A DNA stretch of 64,000 nucleotides from contig JAUICO010000005.1 in assembly GCA_030427825.1 (NCBI GenBank), positions 1 to 64,000 of the forward strand, in the 5' to 3' direction. Every line of letters starts with the position of its first letter. The stretch's first letter is position 1. The position numbers and the translations under genes are program-made. The notes under the pieces were generated by a model. It was not told the DNA's origin and made no database searches. It worked only from the letters and a program-made list of their open reading frames with translations. The DNA is from a bacterium (GTDB lineage Bacteria; Myxococcota_A; Bradymonadia; REDH01). Below, piece by piece: positions 1 through 13,044 of the stretch.

Positions 1-1
1 C

Positions 2-1480
2 ACCGACGACGATGTACCGGACGATCTCGGTGTCGATGCAAACTGCGACGGTGTCGACGGCGTGCTCACACAATCCATATTTGTCGCCACAACTGACAAC
101 GGCGGCGCAGCGTCAAACGACGGTACGATCGACAGTCCGGTGGACTCGATTCAGGCGGGCATCGACCTCGCAGCGGCGTGCCCGGGCGGGCCCTGTGACG
201 TGTTGGTGAGCGCGGGCACTTTTCGAGGGTCAATCGCGCTGGCACACGGAGTCAGTCTATTCGGCGGCTACGACGGCTCCACCTGGATACGCGACCTTGC
301 AGCGAATGAAACAACAATTGAGGGTACTGATGACAAAGCTGTCGCGCTTTCAGGGGCACAGGAGAGCGCGACTCTGAGCGGTCTTCGCATTGTAGGCCGA
401 CGGTCTGCTCCAGCCGCAGAGGCATCCTTCGCTGTTTGGGCTCACAACAACACTGGAACGTTGACAATTAGAAGGAGCATTATCGAGGGCGGAGATGCCG
501 GACACGGCACTGATGGCAGTAACGGTGCCTCCGGTGCCGACGGCGCCAACGGCGAATCGCCGGGCACGTCAGCAGCGCCCAATTCCAGCGGCGGCGGTGG
601 CGGCTCCGTCGCATGCGCCAACAGCGGTGGCAATGGCGGCACTTCGTTTGACTGTGGCACAAGTTCCGGAACCGCGGGCGAAGGGTTCAATGCCGGAGCA
701 GGCGGCGATGGCGCACCGTCGTTCTGCGATTGCGGTTGCTTTGGAATCGCAGACAATGGGGTTCCGGGGGACGACGGTGGCGCAGGGGCAAGCGGTTCCA
801 ATGGAAGCAGCGGTCTGTCGTCAATGGACGACACCGGGACAATCGGGGCGGATGGTGCCTGGTCCTCGGCCGTTGGATTACCAGGCGGATCCGGCACGTC
901 AGGGGACGGTGGCGGCGGCGGCGGCGGCGGAACATTTGATGACGATGCCTCTTGTTGCCTGGGGTTGGGCGACAAAAAGTTTGGCGGCGGCGGCGGCGGC
1001 GGCGGATCCGGAGGTTGTTTTGGTATCGGCGGCTCACCAGGGCTCAACGGCGGTGCAACGATCGCTGTACTGAATTCCAACTCGAACATTGTTATCCTGG
1101 ATTCGCGTGTGATTCGCGGAAACGGCGGAGATGGCGGCGCGGGCGGCGATGGCGGCGACGGTGGCCTTCCCGGATTTGGTGGTGCAGGCTCGCCTGCGTT
1201 TCCGTTCGATCTCGACGGTAACGGCGGCCCCGGAGGGCGTGGAGGCGACGGCGGTGGCGGTGGCGCGGGTTCAGGGGGGCCAGGCGGTTGCGGTGGCCCC
1301 AGTGTGGGGGTCGGCAATGCAGGATCTGCAGTCACTACGATCACCAACGTCGAATTCAGTCGCGGACGTGCAGGCGAAAGGGGGTTTGGCGGGCGCGGCG
1401 GGCGCTCAGGTTCAGGTTCACGGGCCGCGGACGGTCCTGCCGGCTGTAGTGCGAATGTCCGCGACGTGATCGAATACTGA
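2..1480 (+). CDS. Gly-rich surface protein with right-handed beta-helix-like segment, 5' truncated by window edge
   Basis: Frame is open from base 2 (TDDDVPDDLGVDANCDGVDGVLTQSIFVATT...), so the GTG at 62 is probably not the real start; N-part SIQAGIDLA..VSAGTFRGSIALAHGVSLFGGYDG then >40% Gly tail; paralogous to 8427..11549. Confidence 0.8.
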   Translation, partial: TDDDVPDDLGVDANCDGVDGVLTQSIFVATTDNGGAASNDGTIDSPVDSIQAGIDLAAACPGGPCDVLVSAGTFRGSIALAHGVSLFGGYDGSTWIRDLAANETTIEGTDDKAVALSGAQESATLSGLRIVGRRSAPAAEASFAVWAHNNTGTLTIRRSIIEGGDAGHGTDGSNGASGADGANGESPGTSAAPNSSGGGGGSVACANSGGNGGTSFDCGTSSGTAGEGFNAGAGGDGAPSFCDCGCFGIADNGVPGDDGGAGASGSNGSSGLSSMDDTGTIGADGAWSSAVGLPGGSGTSGDGGGGGGGGTFDDDASCCLGLGDKKFGGGGGGGGSGGCFGIGGSPGLNGGATIAVLNSNSNIVILDSRVIRGNGGDGGAGGDGGDGGLPGFGGAGSPAFPFDLDGNGGPGGRGGDGGGGGAGSGGPGGCGGPSVGVGNAGSAVTTITNVEFSRGRAGERGFGGRGGRSGSGSRAADGPAGCSANVRDVIEY

Positions 1481-1804
1481 AGATGGTCTCGATCGACTTG
1501 GTTGAACGATTGCGCAGAAGATTGCATCAGTTCAAGGAGTTGAACGAGGACGTTTGCGGCGCATTTTCGATGCCGGACAATGTGCACGCTCCGCATTTTG
1601 GAACTAAGGATTCACTCACCGTAGCCAGCCTCCGCTGCAAAGTGGACCACCAGTTTGGTGAGAATCGAGCCGTACAGTATCGACACCTTGCCTGCGCGGG
1701 CTTTCGAACGTGCCTTGAAGGATAGTGGAGTCATCGTACGCAACGTTGGCGGAACGTGTGCGACGATCCTTACTACGCATTTCACCAAACATCCGGTACG
1801 AGAC

Positions 1805-4800
1805 ATGCTACCTCATCACGTAATCATGTTGTGTATCAGCAGCTCACTGTTTGTCGCAGCTGGCTGCTACGATCTACAGATCGATTGCGACACCGACTCC
1901 GATTGCGTCGCCTTCTCCGACACCGAGCCGCACGTGTGTCGCTACCGCCACTGCATCCCGGAGACGATCGCGTGTCAGCCCGCCCATGGCGGTGCTGGCT
2001 GCACAGCGACGGAGACAAACATCTGCGGTGGAGACGCTGTCCTTGGCGGAGTTCCCGGCGAAGCCTGCGGGCCCTGCGAAGACGGCGTTTATGTCTGCAT
2101 CAATGCCAATGAGGTGTGGTGCCGAGAGCCGTCTAATGCGGATGTTTGCGGAGGCTGCGGACGCATCACATCGGTGCCACAGTCGGCGTGCGGACCTTGC
2201 GGGGACGGGGCCTGGGGCTGCGGTATCGACGGCGGGCTCGTGTGCACCGGCACAACTGAAGTCAACGAGTGCGGCGGCTGTACTGAGCTCGGGGTGGACC
2301 CGGATTTCATATGCGAAAGTGGTGGCGTGTCGGGCGTCTACGCCTGCTCAGCTGCCGACACCGTTGTGTGCGTCGGATTCGGCGATACGGTGTGTGACAC
2401 CGGCGATGACCCCAATGTCCGGGTCGGAGCGCCGTGTGGTGTATGCTCGTCGGGCCGAATGGGCTGCGTTGAAAACGGGGTTCTGGAGTGCCTCGGCAGC
2501 AACCCCGATCTCAACGCCTGCGGTGGTTGTGCACCGCTGCCCGGACGACCCGGAGCTCCGTGTGGGCGCTGCGGCGAATGGGAGTGTGGCAACGACGACA
2601 ATGCACTGAGGTGCAACGAAGCGAGCAATTTCTGCGGTGGGTGCCTGGCACTTGCCAACGTTCCCGGAACACCCTGTGGCGGCGGGGGCCTCTGGGCCTG
2701 CACCGGCACTGAGGACGTCACATGCGGTCCGGCTGGCGCAAATCTCTGCGGCGGCCTCGAACCACTTGTCGGCGGGGTTCCCGGCATTGAGTGTGGGGTA
2801 TGCGGCGACGGCATCACGATCTGCGCGTCTCCAAACCTTGTCGTTTGCGTCGACGACCGCGATCAGAACGCCTGCGGAGGGTGCGGACTGCTTTCGGGCG
2901 TACCCGGCACCGAGTGTGGGCTGCATCACCGATGGCGCTGCGAGACCGGTTCGACAGATGTCATATGTGCGCCTGAAGACTCTTCCGAGTGTGCGCTGGT
3001 GACGCAGTGTGGATTCGATGATGGTTGCTGCCCGGCAGACTGTACAGAAGACAATGACATGGACTGCGCCGCATCCTCGCTGCTGCAACTCAGCGCGAGC
3101 GAAGGGTCGTTCCCTGATCGGGTTGAGCTGTCGTGGAACCCGATTGCCGGCGCGACGGAGTACGTCGTGTTCCGAAACAGCACGACCATTGCGTCGGTAT
3201 CGGATGTTCGGTTCTCGGACACCGGCGCAAGCGCGCCTACCATTGACACCGGCGCAATCATTGCCTCCGACGGCGTCTCTCACACGCGCGTCACTGTCTC
3301 TGCGCCAGACATCCAGGTCTTCGACGGCGACATGACAGAGTATCGAGTGTCGGCGCGAAATGGCACGAACGAACTGTCCTCGGATAGCGCGATTGGATTC
3401 CGTGGCACCGGTAGCGTCCTCATTCAGTGGCAGTCTCACGATGGCGATCAGAATTGGGACGACGTCGGCGTATCCGGCAGCCTCGCAGAAGATCCTCTTC
3501 CGCCGGCTCGCGGAACCACGCGTTGGTATCGGGCGCGCGTATCAATGCCGGGTGCCGTCACAGCAACTTCTGACCCGGATGCCGGATTCCTGGCAACCTG
3601 CTCAGATGGAGAAAAGAACGGGGATGAGAGCGCCGTAGACTGCGGCGGCTCCTGCGGCCCATGCGCCACACCAGGTTTCGTCACCGTGGAAGCTCAGGTT
3701 GCGCTCCGCGGACGAGGCCTAACCATCGATATTCCCCTGGTTGCCACCGACGACTTCGACACAACAATACGTGTCGCAACCGCGCCGGCGTGGCTGACCT
3801 GGAACGACGAGACGCATTCGTTTGCCGGCATGCCGACGAGTCGCGACCTGGGTGCGCACGCGATCGAACTCTCGCTCGAGAGTGAGGATAGCACCGTCGT
3901 TCACGACACCATGCTGATTGACATTGAAGTGCGCGAAGAAAGGGCCGTGGACGTTGAAATGGGATGGACTCACGGGTGTGCACTCCTTGAGTCCGGCAAC
4001 ATGCGGTGTTGGGGGTTGCTCGCCATTGATGATGGTGCGTCCTCGCGGAATCCCCATTCGCCGTGGCTGGGGTACGACGCATTGGGACGACTCGGCACGG
4101 ACCTGCCACCGGGAATCGGCGGAGACATCGATGTCGGCGAAGAGGCTACGGGACTGGCCGCTGGAGCAGAGCATACGTGTGCTCTACTGGCAAATGGTGA
4201 AGTGCTGTGTTGGGGAGAAGGCAGTGGCGGCGCGTTGGGCAATGGCTCACCTGAAGATGTTGGCGATGATGAACGAGTCACCGAACAAGAAGCCGTTGAG
4301 CTCCCCACACGAGCACTCGACATTACCGCTGGAATTGCCCACACATGCGTCGTCTTGGATGGGGGCGGCCTTCGCTGTTGGGGCGTTCACGACTTCCCCG
4401 CCGCTGAGAACGTTACATTCGGCCTTGAGGGGTACCTGACCGGCATGTTGGGGCTCGGACTATCTGCCCCGGCGGTCTTAGGCGACAACGAACCAGTTAG
4501 CGCCATTCCAAATGTGCCCCTACCGGGGCCAGCGATGAAGGTGGACGCCTTCTTCACGCACACCTGCGCCCGCCTACAAGGTGGCACAGTGTCGTGTTGG
4601 GGGTTTCAACCGGATGAGTCCCCTCACCTGGGCTATCAAATCGACGGCCCGGTCGGTGACGACGAAACGCCTGATGCGGCAGGGGCGTTACAGCTGGGCT
4701 TCCCTGTCACAGAGCTCGCGGTAGGATCAAACCAAACCTGTGCGCTTCTCGGAAGTGGCAGTGTCGCATGCTGGGGTGAGGTTCTTGAAAGTGGCAGCAA

Positions 4801-6619
4801 CACGTCGGCGACGCTGTTTGGCTTCAACTCGACATCGGAACGTGTTGAGGTCCTAGTTTCCCCAATTCAATTCGAAGTAGTCGATGTCGGCTTCGCAACA
4901 ACATGTGGGGTTCGGGAGAATGGAGATGTACTTTGCTGGGGATTCTCGAATGGCGGATACCTGGGTTCAGACCGCGGACCCACCGGGCTAGCCGACCTGC
5001 TACCCAGTGACAGGTTGGCTCTTCCCGAACCAATGACCGACTTGAGCACCGGCTATCTCGGACCCTGCGCCATCTCGAATTCGGGCCGAGTCTATTGCTG
5101 GGGCGCCATGGGCGGCTGGCCGGAAGAGACTGCACCACCACCGGGCGAATGGCGAACTGCCGACGAAATCCAACCTCTGGAACTAACAAACTTTCGCCCA
5201 CGATTGCGCAACCGCCTGCCACACGCGCTGCGCGCCAACCAATCCTATACATTTTCCCTCGAACAGCTCGCAGACGACCACGATATCATCACTCACGAGT
5301 TTACTCTCCCCGCATGGCTGCGCTTCGATGATGCTACAAACTCTCTCGTTGGAACGCCTCCGAATTCCGGCGTGTACACTGTATCCGTAGACGCCTTCGA
5401 CGGACTCTTCACCGAGACGGTTACTACCGAGCTTCGGGTGGTTGGCAGCGACGACGTGATCACTGACGTGGACGCAGGCGCAGAACACGTCTGCGCGCAA
5501 TTTGCCGACGGAAGCGCGCGCTGCTGGGGTACAAATGGGAGCGGGCAACTGGGGCTCGGTCACACGGACGACATCGGCGATGATGAACACCCGAACAGCG
5601 AGGCTCGCGTCGACTTCGGGATCCCCATCGCAGAGCTCGCAGCGGGCGGGGCGCACACATGCGCGCGCCTCAATGACGGTCAAATCAGGTGTTGGGGAGA
5701 CAACAGCCTCGGCCAACTTGGAAACCCGTCGAACAACGGAGTGGGCGCTACTACGCAGGCGTCAACCGCTGCAGCAACAAACATTGGCGGACCCGCGACA
5801 CGCATTGTGGTCGGCGATTCTCACACGTGCGCGCTCCGCGACGACAACGCCGTGCTCTGCTGGGGAAGCAACGCAAGTGGTCAGCTCGGCACTGGTTCGC
5901 AGGAAAACGTAAACTCGCCGCTGGACGCTGGTAGCGTCGACCTTGGTCGAGCTGATTCAATCGTTGATATCGCCGCGGGTACCTCGCAGACCTGCGTCCT
6001 GTTCGCCAACAGCGACATTCTATGCTGGGGAGACAACACGGCAGGTGTGCTGGGCTCGAACCACATCGGGCTGCTTGGCGACGACGAAACACCAGCAGAG
6101 GTAGTGGGGGCCTCGTTCACGGTGCCCGATGCAGTCTCTTTAGCAATCGGGGATGAACACGCATGCGCACGCACGAGCTCCGGACCACTCTACTGCTGGG
6201 GTAACAGTGACGCCATCGGTGACGGACTCGGAAACGATGCCGTGCTCGGACCAATTGACCATGGCGCCGTCTCCCTGGCGGGCGATGCAGCCGCCGTGGC
6301 CGCGGGAAAATACCACACCTGCGCGATCATCGATGCCGGAGCACTCCGTTGTTGGGGATCCGGCGCAGAAATCGGCTCTGGTCTCGCCGCTGGGATTATC
6401 ATCGGCGATGACGATGTCCCAACGAGCATCGCACCCGTTGATGTGGGAGCGTCAGTTGTCGACGTCGCTGCGGGCGACGGCTTCACCTGTGCCCTGCTCG
6501 CGACGGGTGGCGTCCGCTGCTGGGGGCGCTTCCGTCCGGCACTCGGCCTTGGAAGCCTGAGGAACGTCGGAGACAACGAGGCCCCGTTTCGAGTGCGCGA
6601 AGTCGAAGTGTACGACTGA
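1805..6619 (+). CDS. Large lipoprotein: Cys-rich repeats, FN3-like segment, two putative-Ig (He_PIG-like) domains and two sets of RCC1 repeats
   Basis: ATG at 1805 gives MLPHHVIMLCISSSLFVAAGC lipoprotein signal; repeated CGGC..P...CG..G.W.C motifs; CSDGEKNGDESAVDCGGSCGPC; 14 copies of G..HTCAL..G...CWG. Confidence 0.88.
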   Translation: MLPHHVIMLCISSSLFVAAGCYDLQIDCDTDSDCVAFSDTEPHVCRYRHCIPETIACQPAHGGAGCTATETNICGGDAVLGGVPGEACGPCEDGVYVCINANEVWCREPSNADVCGGCGRITSVPQSACGPCGDGAWGCGIDGGLVCTGTTEVNECGGCTELGVDPDFICESGGVSGVYACSAADTVVCVGFGDTVCDTGDDPNVRVGAPCGVCSSGRMGCVENGVLECLGSNPDLNACGGCAPLPGRPGAPCGRCGEWECGNDDNALRCNEASNFCGGCLALANVPGTPCGGGGLWACTGTEDVTCGPAGANLCGGLEPLVGGVPGIECGVCGDGITICASPNLVVCVDDRDQNACGGCGLLSGVPGTECGLHHRWRCETGSTDVICAPEDSSECALVTQCGFDDGCCPADCTEDNDMDCAASSLLQLSASEGSFPDRVELSWNPIAGATEYVVFRNSTTIASVSDVRFSDTGASAPTIDTGAIIASDGVSHTRVTVSAPDIQVFDGDMTEYRVSARNGTNELSSDSAIGFRGTGSVLIQWQSHDGDQNWDDVGVSGSLAEDPLPPARGTTRWYRARVSMPGAVTATSDPDAGFLATCSDGEKNGDESAVDCGGSCGPCATPGFVTVEAQVALRGRGLTIDIPLVATDDFDTTIRVATAPAWLTWNDETHSFAGMPTSRDLGAHAIELSLESEDSTVVHDTMLIDIEVREERAVDVEMGWTHGCALLESGNMRCWGLLAIDDGASSRNPHSPWLGYDALGRLGTDLPPGIGGDIDVGEEATGLAAGAEHTCALLANGEVLCWGEGSGGALGNGSPEDVGDDERVTEQEAVELPTRALDITAGIAHTCVVLDGGGLRCWGVHDFPAAENVTFGLEGYLTGMLGLGLSAPAVLGDNEPVSAIPNVPLPGPAMKVDAFFTHTCARLQGGTVSCWGFQPDESPHLGYQIDGPVGDDETPDAAGALQLGFPVTELAVGSNQTCALLGSGSVACWGEVLESGSNTSATLFGFNSTSERVEVLVSPIQFEVVDVGFATTCGVRENGDVLCWGFSNGGYLGSDRGPTGLADLLPSDRLALPEPMTDLSTGYLGPCAISNSGRVYCWGAMGGWPEETAPPPGEWRTADEIQPLELTNFRPRLRNRLPHALRANQSYTFSLEQLADDHDIITHEFTLPAWLRFDDATNSLVGTPPNSGVYTVSVDAFDGLFTETVTTELRVVGSDDVITDVDAGAEHVCAQFADGSARCWGTNGSGQLGLGHTDDIGDDEHPNSEARVDFGIPIAELAAGGAHTCARLNDGQIRCWGDNSLGQLGNPSNNGVGATTQASTAAATNIGGPATRIVVGDSHTCALRDDNAVLCWGSNASGQLGTGSQENVNSPLDAGSVDLGRADSIVDIAAGTSQTCVLFANSDILCWGDNTAGVLGSNHIGLLGDDETPAEVVGASFTVPDAVSLAIGDEHACARTSSGPLYCWGNSDAIGDGLGNDAVLGPIDHGAVSLAGDAAAVAAGKYHTCAIIDAGALRCWGSGAEIGSGLAAGIIIGDDDVPTSIAPVDVGASVVDVAAGDGFTCALLATGGVRCWGRFRPALGLGSLRNVGDNEAPFRVREVEVYD

Positions 6620-6626
6620 CAGGGCC

Positions 6627-7082
6627 CTACCCGAAGCGCCCCATCACCCGGACAGCAACAGGCCCGAAAGTGTTCGCTCGCGTAGCTGCCATTTTCTGAT
6701 TCCCTCGTCTCTTGGCTGGCGAGCGCCGAGCGCGGCCTGACCTGCCGGGTACAGCTGTCTGGGCGCTCGCAGTTGCGGCGATGTACTTACCAAGATCGCT
6801 TCTGCTTGCTCCCAGCGCCATCAGTGCTCGCAAAACCAATTCCAGCGACACTCCCGGGTGCTCTGCTTCAATCTTGGCAACACGCGATTGGCTCGACCCC
6901 ATGGTGTTGGCAAGTTCAGACTGTGTGATGCCCGTTGATGCCCGCATGCGCCTTACGCGAGCACCCAATGCGCTTCGAATATCCAGCAGAGTCGCTTCAC
7001 TCGCTGTCAGGCCTGCAAACTCATCTGCATTGCCGACCGCCCAACCCGCCGCTTTGAGCGCGCTCTTCTTCTTAGATCTCAT
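6627..7082 (-). CDS. XRE-family HTH antitoxin (HigA-like)
   Basis: MRSKKKSALKAAGW start at 7082; HTH ARVRRMRASTGITQSELANTMGSSQSRVAKIEA; lies 17 bp after toxin ORF. Confidence 0.82.
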   Translation of the reverse strand: MRSKKKSALKAAGWAVGNADEFAGLTASEATLLDIRSALGARVRRMRASTGITQSELANTMGSSQSRVAKIEAEHPGVSLELVLRALMALGASRSDLGKYIAATASAQTAVPGRSGRARRSPAKRRGNQKMAATRANTFGPVAVRVMGRFG

Positions 7083-7099
7083 CTCAGTCCCTCCGTTGC

Positions 7100-7427
7100 T
7101 CAGTCGTAGGATTTCAACCGCACTCTCGCAGATTCGATCTCCTTCTTCGGCGTCTTCTGACTCTTCTTGGGAAATACTCCCACAACAATGATCGCGTCGG
7201 CGTCCACGCGATAGATGAGTCTCCAATCGCTTCGCCCGTCCGGGATGCGGAGCTCGTGACATCTGGTGCCAATCGAAGGCATTGGTCGACTGTCCGGCAT
7301 CGACAACACATCACCGCGCTGCGGGGCTCGGAGAAGGAATCCTGCCAGCAACCTTGCCCTCTTCGAAAATTGGGGGTGTCTTCACTTCACTGTGTAGCGA
7401 TACAAGCGGCTTGTGCGTCGGACTCAT
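7100..7427 (-). pseudogene. HigB/Gp49-like (DUF891-type) toxin, frameshifted
   Basis: C-terminal frame FSKRARLLAGFLLRAPQRGDVLSMPDSRPMPSIGTRCHELRIPDGRSDWRLIYRVDADAIIVVGVFPKKSQKTPKKEIESARVRLKSYD; N-terminal MSPTHKPLVSLHSEVKTP lies in the next frame; frames join at a 5-G run 7372-7376. Confidence 0.72.
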
Positions 7428-7650
7428 CAAACGATTTTTATGTCTCATCGGACATAGAAGAGCAAACCCTGTGTGTAGCGCTGAGCAGTGAACAGATCCA
7501 ACGAACAGATGGTAGGGTCGCCAGACTTGCCATCTGTCACAACGCGGACACGCACCATCCACCGGAATCCATCGATCACTGCAGCGTCACCGCACCCGCT
7601 GCACCGGATCCCGTGTGGACACCACCCATCCTCAGCCCTACGATAGCGAC

Positions 7651-8277
7651 ATGTCTTCAGGCGCTCACAAGCTCGGCGACCGTCGCCCGACCTACGCGGA
7701 CATTGTCGCGCTACCACCCAACGTGGTCGGCGAAATCATCGCCGGACAGCTGGTCGTAAGCCCGCGCCCGGCAATCCCCCATGCAAACGCATACGCAGAG
7801 CTGCTGAGTGTGCTCCGTGGGCCATTCCACCACGGTATCGGGGGTCCCGGCGGATGGTGGATTCTCGCGGAGCCGGAGCTCAGCCTCGATGTCGATCCGA
7901 ACTTCGATCCGATCGTCCCCGACCTCGCCGGATGGCGACGCGAGCTCCTGCCCACCCTGCCTTCGACTGCGCAGATGCATGTAGCTCCCCAGTGGGTGTG
8001 CGAGATCCTCTCGCCGTCGACCCGCCGCCGAGACCGGGTGCTGAAACTGCCCTTCTACCAGCGAGCCGGCGTCGATCACCTGTGGCTCGTCGACCCCGAC
8101 GACCTCTCGCTTGAGGTCTTTCACCTCGCAGAAGACGCCGTAACCCGCGTCGGCGGCTGGGGCGGTGATGCGCTCGTCAAGGCGGCTCCCTTCGACGCCA
8201 TCGACCTCAACCTGGCGCTGCTGTGGGACCTCGGGGGCGAGCCGGAAGCCGAGCTACCGGCGGCAGTCGACGAATGA
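7651..8277 (+). CDS. Uma2-family (DUF820) putative restriction-endonuclease-fold protein
   Basis: RPTYADIVALPPNVVGEIIAGQLVVSPRP...EPELSLD...PDLAGWR...VCEILSPSTRRRDRVLKLPFYQRAGVDHLWLVDPDD. Confidence 0.85.
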   Translation: MSSGAHKLGDRRPTYADIVALPPNVVGEIIAGQLVVSPRPAIPHANAYAELLSVLRGPFHHGIGGPGGWWILAEPELSLDVDPNFDPIVPDLAGWRRELLPTLPSTAQMHVAPQWVCEILSPSTRRRDRVLKLPFYQRAGVDHLWLVDPDDLSLEVFHLAEDAVTRVGGWGGDALVKAAPFDAIDLNLALLWDLGGEPEAELPAAVDE

Positions 8278-8304
8278 GACCCGATTCCCGGTGTTCGTGC
8301 AGTT

Positions 8305-8393
8305 TCGCGCTGACCTCCGGATCCGCCACACTCACATCGTCGCGCTGACCCCCGGATCTGCCGCATCTTCGCGCTGATCGCCCGGATCGGCTA
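8305..8393. repeat. Three imperfect ~25-bp direct repeats (TCGCGCTGAyCnCCGGATCnGC)
   Basis: Copies at 8305-8330, 8340-8364, 8369-8393 read directly. Confidence 0.7.
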
Positions 8394-8426
8394 TGATGCG
8401 CTGCCGAGAACACCCTGGGGGGATTT

Positions 8427-11549
<3,123 letters not shown>

Positions 11550-11642
11550 GGCCCGGTGACATGCCGCAGCGCGCTGCCCTGTGTACGTGCGCGGGATTTG
11601 CCGCTACGGCGCTCCCGTTCCCCCAGACCCCGGACGCAATCC

Positions 11643-12140
11643 GTGAAGACCTGGCACGCATGCACCCGCTTTGACCTCTCCGAATTCACGTCGGCGCCGG
11701 AGCGCGACACCGTGAGGCAGGAGCTCAACTGTACGCCGGAACGCCTCTTCGATATCTTTGAAGACCCGCATTCGTGGACGCAGTGGGCGACGGGCCTGGA
11801 CCACGTGGAGTGGACCTCTCCAAAGCCCTTCGGCGTCGGCACCACCCGCATCGTGACTTTTGTCGGCGGGATGCAGATCTGGGAGGAGTTCATCGCCTGG
11901 GAACGCGGACGCCGCCTCTCCTTCATCGTGCCCCGGGCGACAAAGACCACCTTCGAGCGCTTCGGCGAAGACTACTACGTGGAGCCGCTCGGTGCCGAGC
12001 GCTGCCGACTGACATGGACCCTTGCATTCAACCTCAACGGCCCCGCAAAGTACCTGCAGGCCGCCTCCCGTCCCCTTCGCTCAGTCGCCATGCGAAAAAT
12101 GTTTCGTGACCTCGCGGGATACGTGGACTCTATGCAATAG
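11643..12140 (+). CDS. SRPBCC / polyketide cyclase-dehydrase-like protein
   Basis: GTG start; LNCTPERLFDIFEDPHSWTQWATGLDHVEW...FGVGTTRIVTF...FEDYYVEPLGAERCRLTWTLAF. Confidence 0.65.
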   Translation: MKTWHACTRFDLSEFTSAPERDTVRQELNCTPERLFDIFEDPHSWTQWATGLDHVEWTSPKPFGVGTTRIVTFVGGMQIWEEFIAWERGRRLSFIVPRATKTTFERFGEDYYVEPLGAERCRLTWTLAFNLNGPAKYLQAASRPLRSVAMRKMFRDLAGYVDSMQ

Positions 12141-12174
12141 ACGCACAGAAGGACCGAAGCGACGGAGAGATGCG

Positions 12175-13044
12175 ATGAAGTGGGAAGACGGGCGCCGCAG
12201 CGAGAATGTGCAGGATCGGCGTGGACAGACCGCCCGACGAGGCGGCATGGCGCTCGGCGGCGGCGCCATCGTGATGCTCCTTGTAGGCGTGCTCATGGGC
12301 AAGAGCCCCGGCGAACTGATGCAGATGCTGGTACAACAGCAGCAGTCCGGCGGAGGCGGCCAGGTCACCGAGTCGCACCAGCCGAGGTCACCCGAAGAGG
12401 ACCGCCTGGCAGACTTCGTGAGCGTGGTCCTCGCGGACACCGAGGATACCTGGAACGCGATCTTCCGACAGAAATTCGGCCGCGACTACGAAGAGCCCGA
12501 TCTGGTGCTCTTCACCGGCGCCGTGGAGTCCGCGTGCGGCTTCACCTCAGCGGCGGTCGGCCCCTTCTACTGCCCCGGCGACCGGCAGGTGTACATCGAC
12601 CTCGCCTTCTTCGGAGAGCTGGACAGGCGCTTTGGCGCACCCGGCGACTTCGCCCAGGCCTACGTCGTGGCCCATGAGGTCGGACATCACCTGCAGACTC
12701 TCCTGGGAATCTCGCAACAGGTACATCAGCAGCGGCGCCGCGTAAGCGAAGTTGAAGGCAACGCGCTGTCGGTACGCCAGGAGCTGCAGGCGGACTGCTT
12801 CGCCGGTGTCTGGGCCCACCACGCTGACCGTACACGGCACATCCTTGAGGCGGGGGACGTTGAAGAGGGCATGCGCGCCGCTACCGCGATCGGCGACGAC
12901 ACGATCCAGCGCCGCTCACGAGGCAGAGTATCTCCCGAAAGCTGGACGCATGGTTCATCGGAACAGCGCGTCCGCTGGTTCCGCACCGGCCTGGAGACCG
13001 GCGACATGGACCGCTGCAACACCTTCGAGGCCGCCCGACTCTGA
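12175..13044 (+). CDS. YpfJ-family neutral zinc metallopeptidase
   Basis: MKWEDGRRSENVQDRRG; TM MALGGGAIVMLLVGVLMG; YVVAHEVGHHLQTLLG (HExxH); ELQADCFAGVWAHHA. Confidence 0.92.
   Translation: MKWEDGRRSENVQDRRGQTARRGGMALGGGAIVMLLVGVLMGKSPGELMQMLVQQQQSGGGGQVTESHQPRSPEEDRLADFVSVVLADTEDTWNAIFRQKFGRDYEEPDLVLFTGAVESACGFTSAAVGPFYCPGDRQVYIDLAFFGELDRRFGAPGDFAQAYVVAHEVGHHLQTLLGISQQVHQQRRRVSEVEGNALSVRQELQADCFAGVWAHHADRTRHILEAGDVEEGMRAATAIGDDTIQRRSRGRVSPESWTHGSSEQRVRWFRTGLETGDMDRCNTFEAARL

Noticed and set aside
442-1596. 384-aa Pro-rich ORF on the minus strand
   Set aside because: Antisense shadow of GGC/GGN glycine codons of the plus-strand Gly-rich gene; no start context or domain.
1483-1804. Possible gene or transposase remnant between the first two CDSs
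   Set aside because: Only short ORFs without convincing domain match; insufficient evidence.
2348-3439. 363-aa minus-strand ORF over the RCC1 lipoprotein
   Set aside because: No recognisable domain; the plus frame has clear repeats and a lipoprotein signal.
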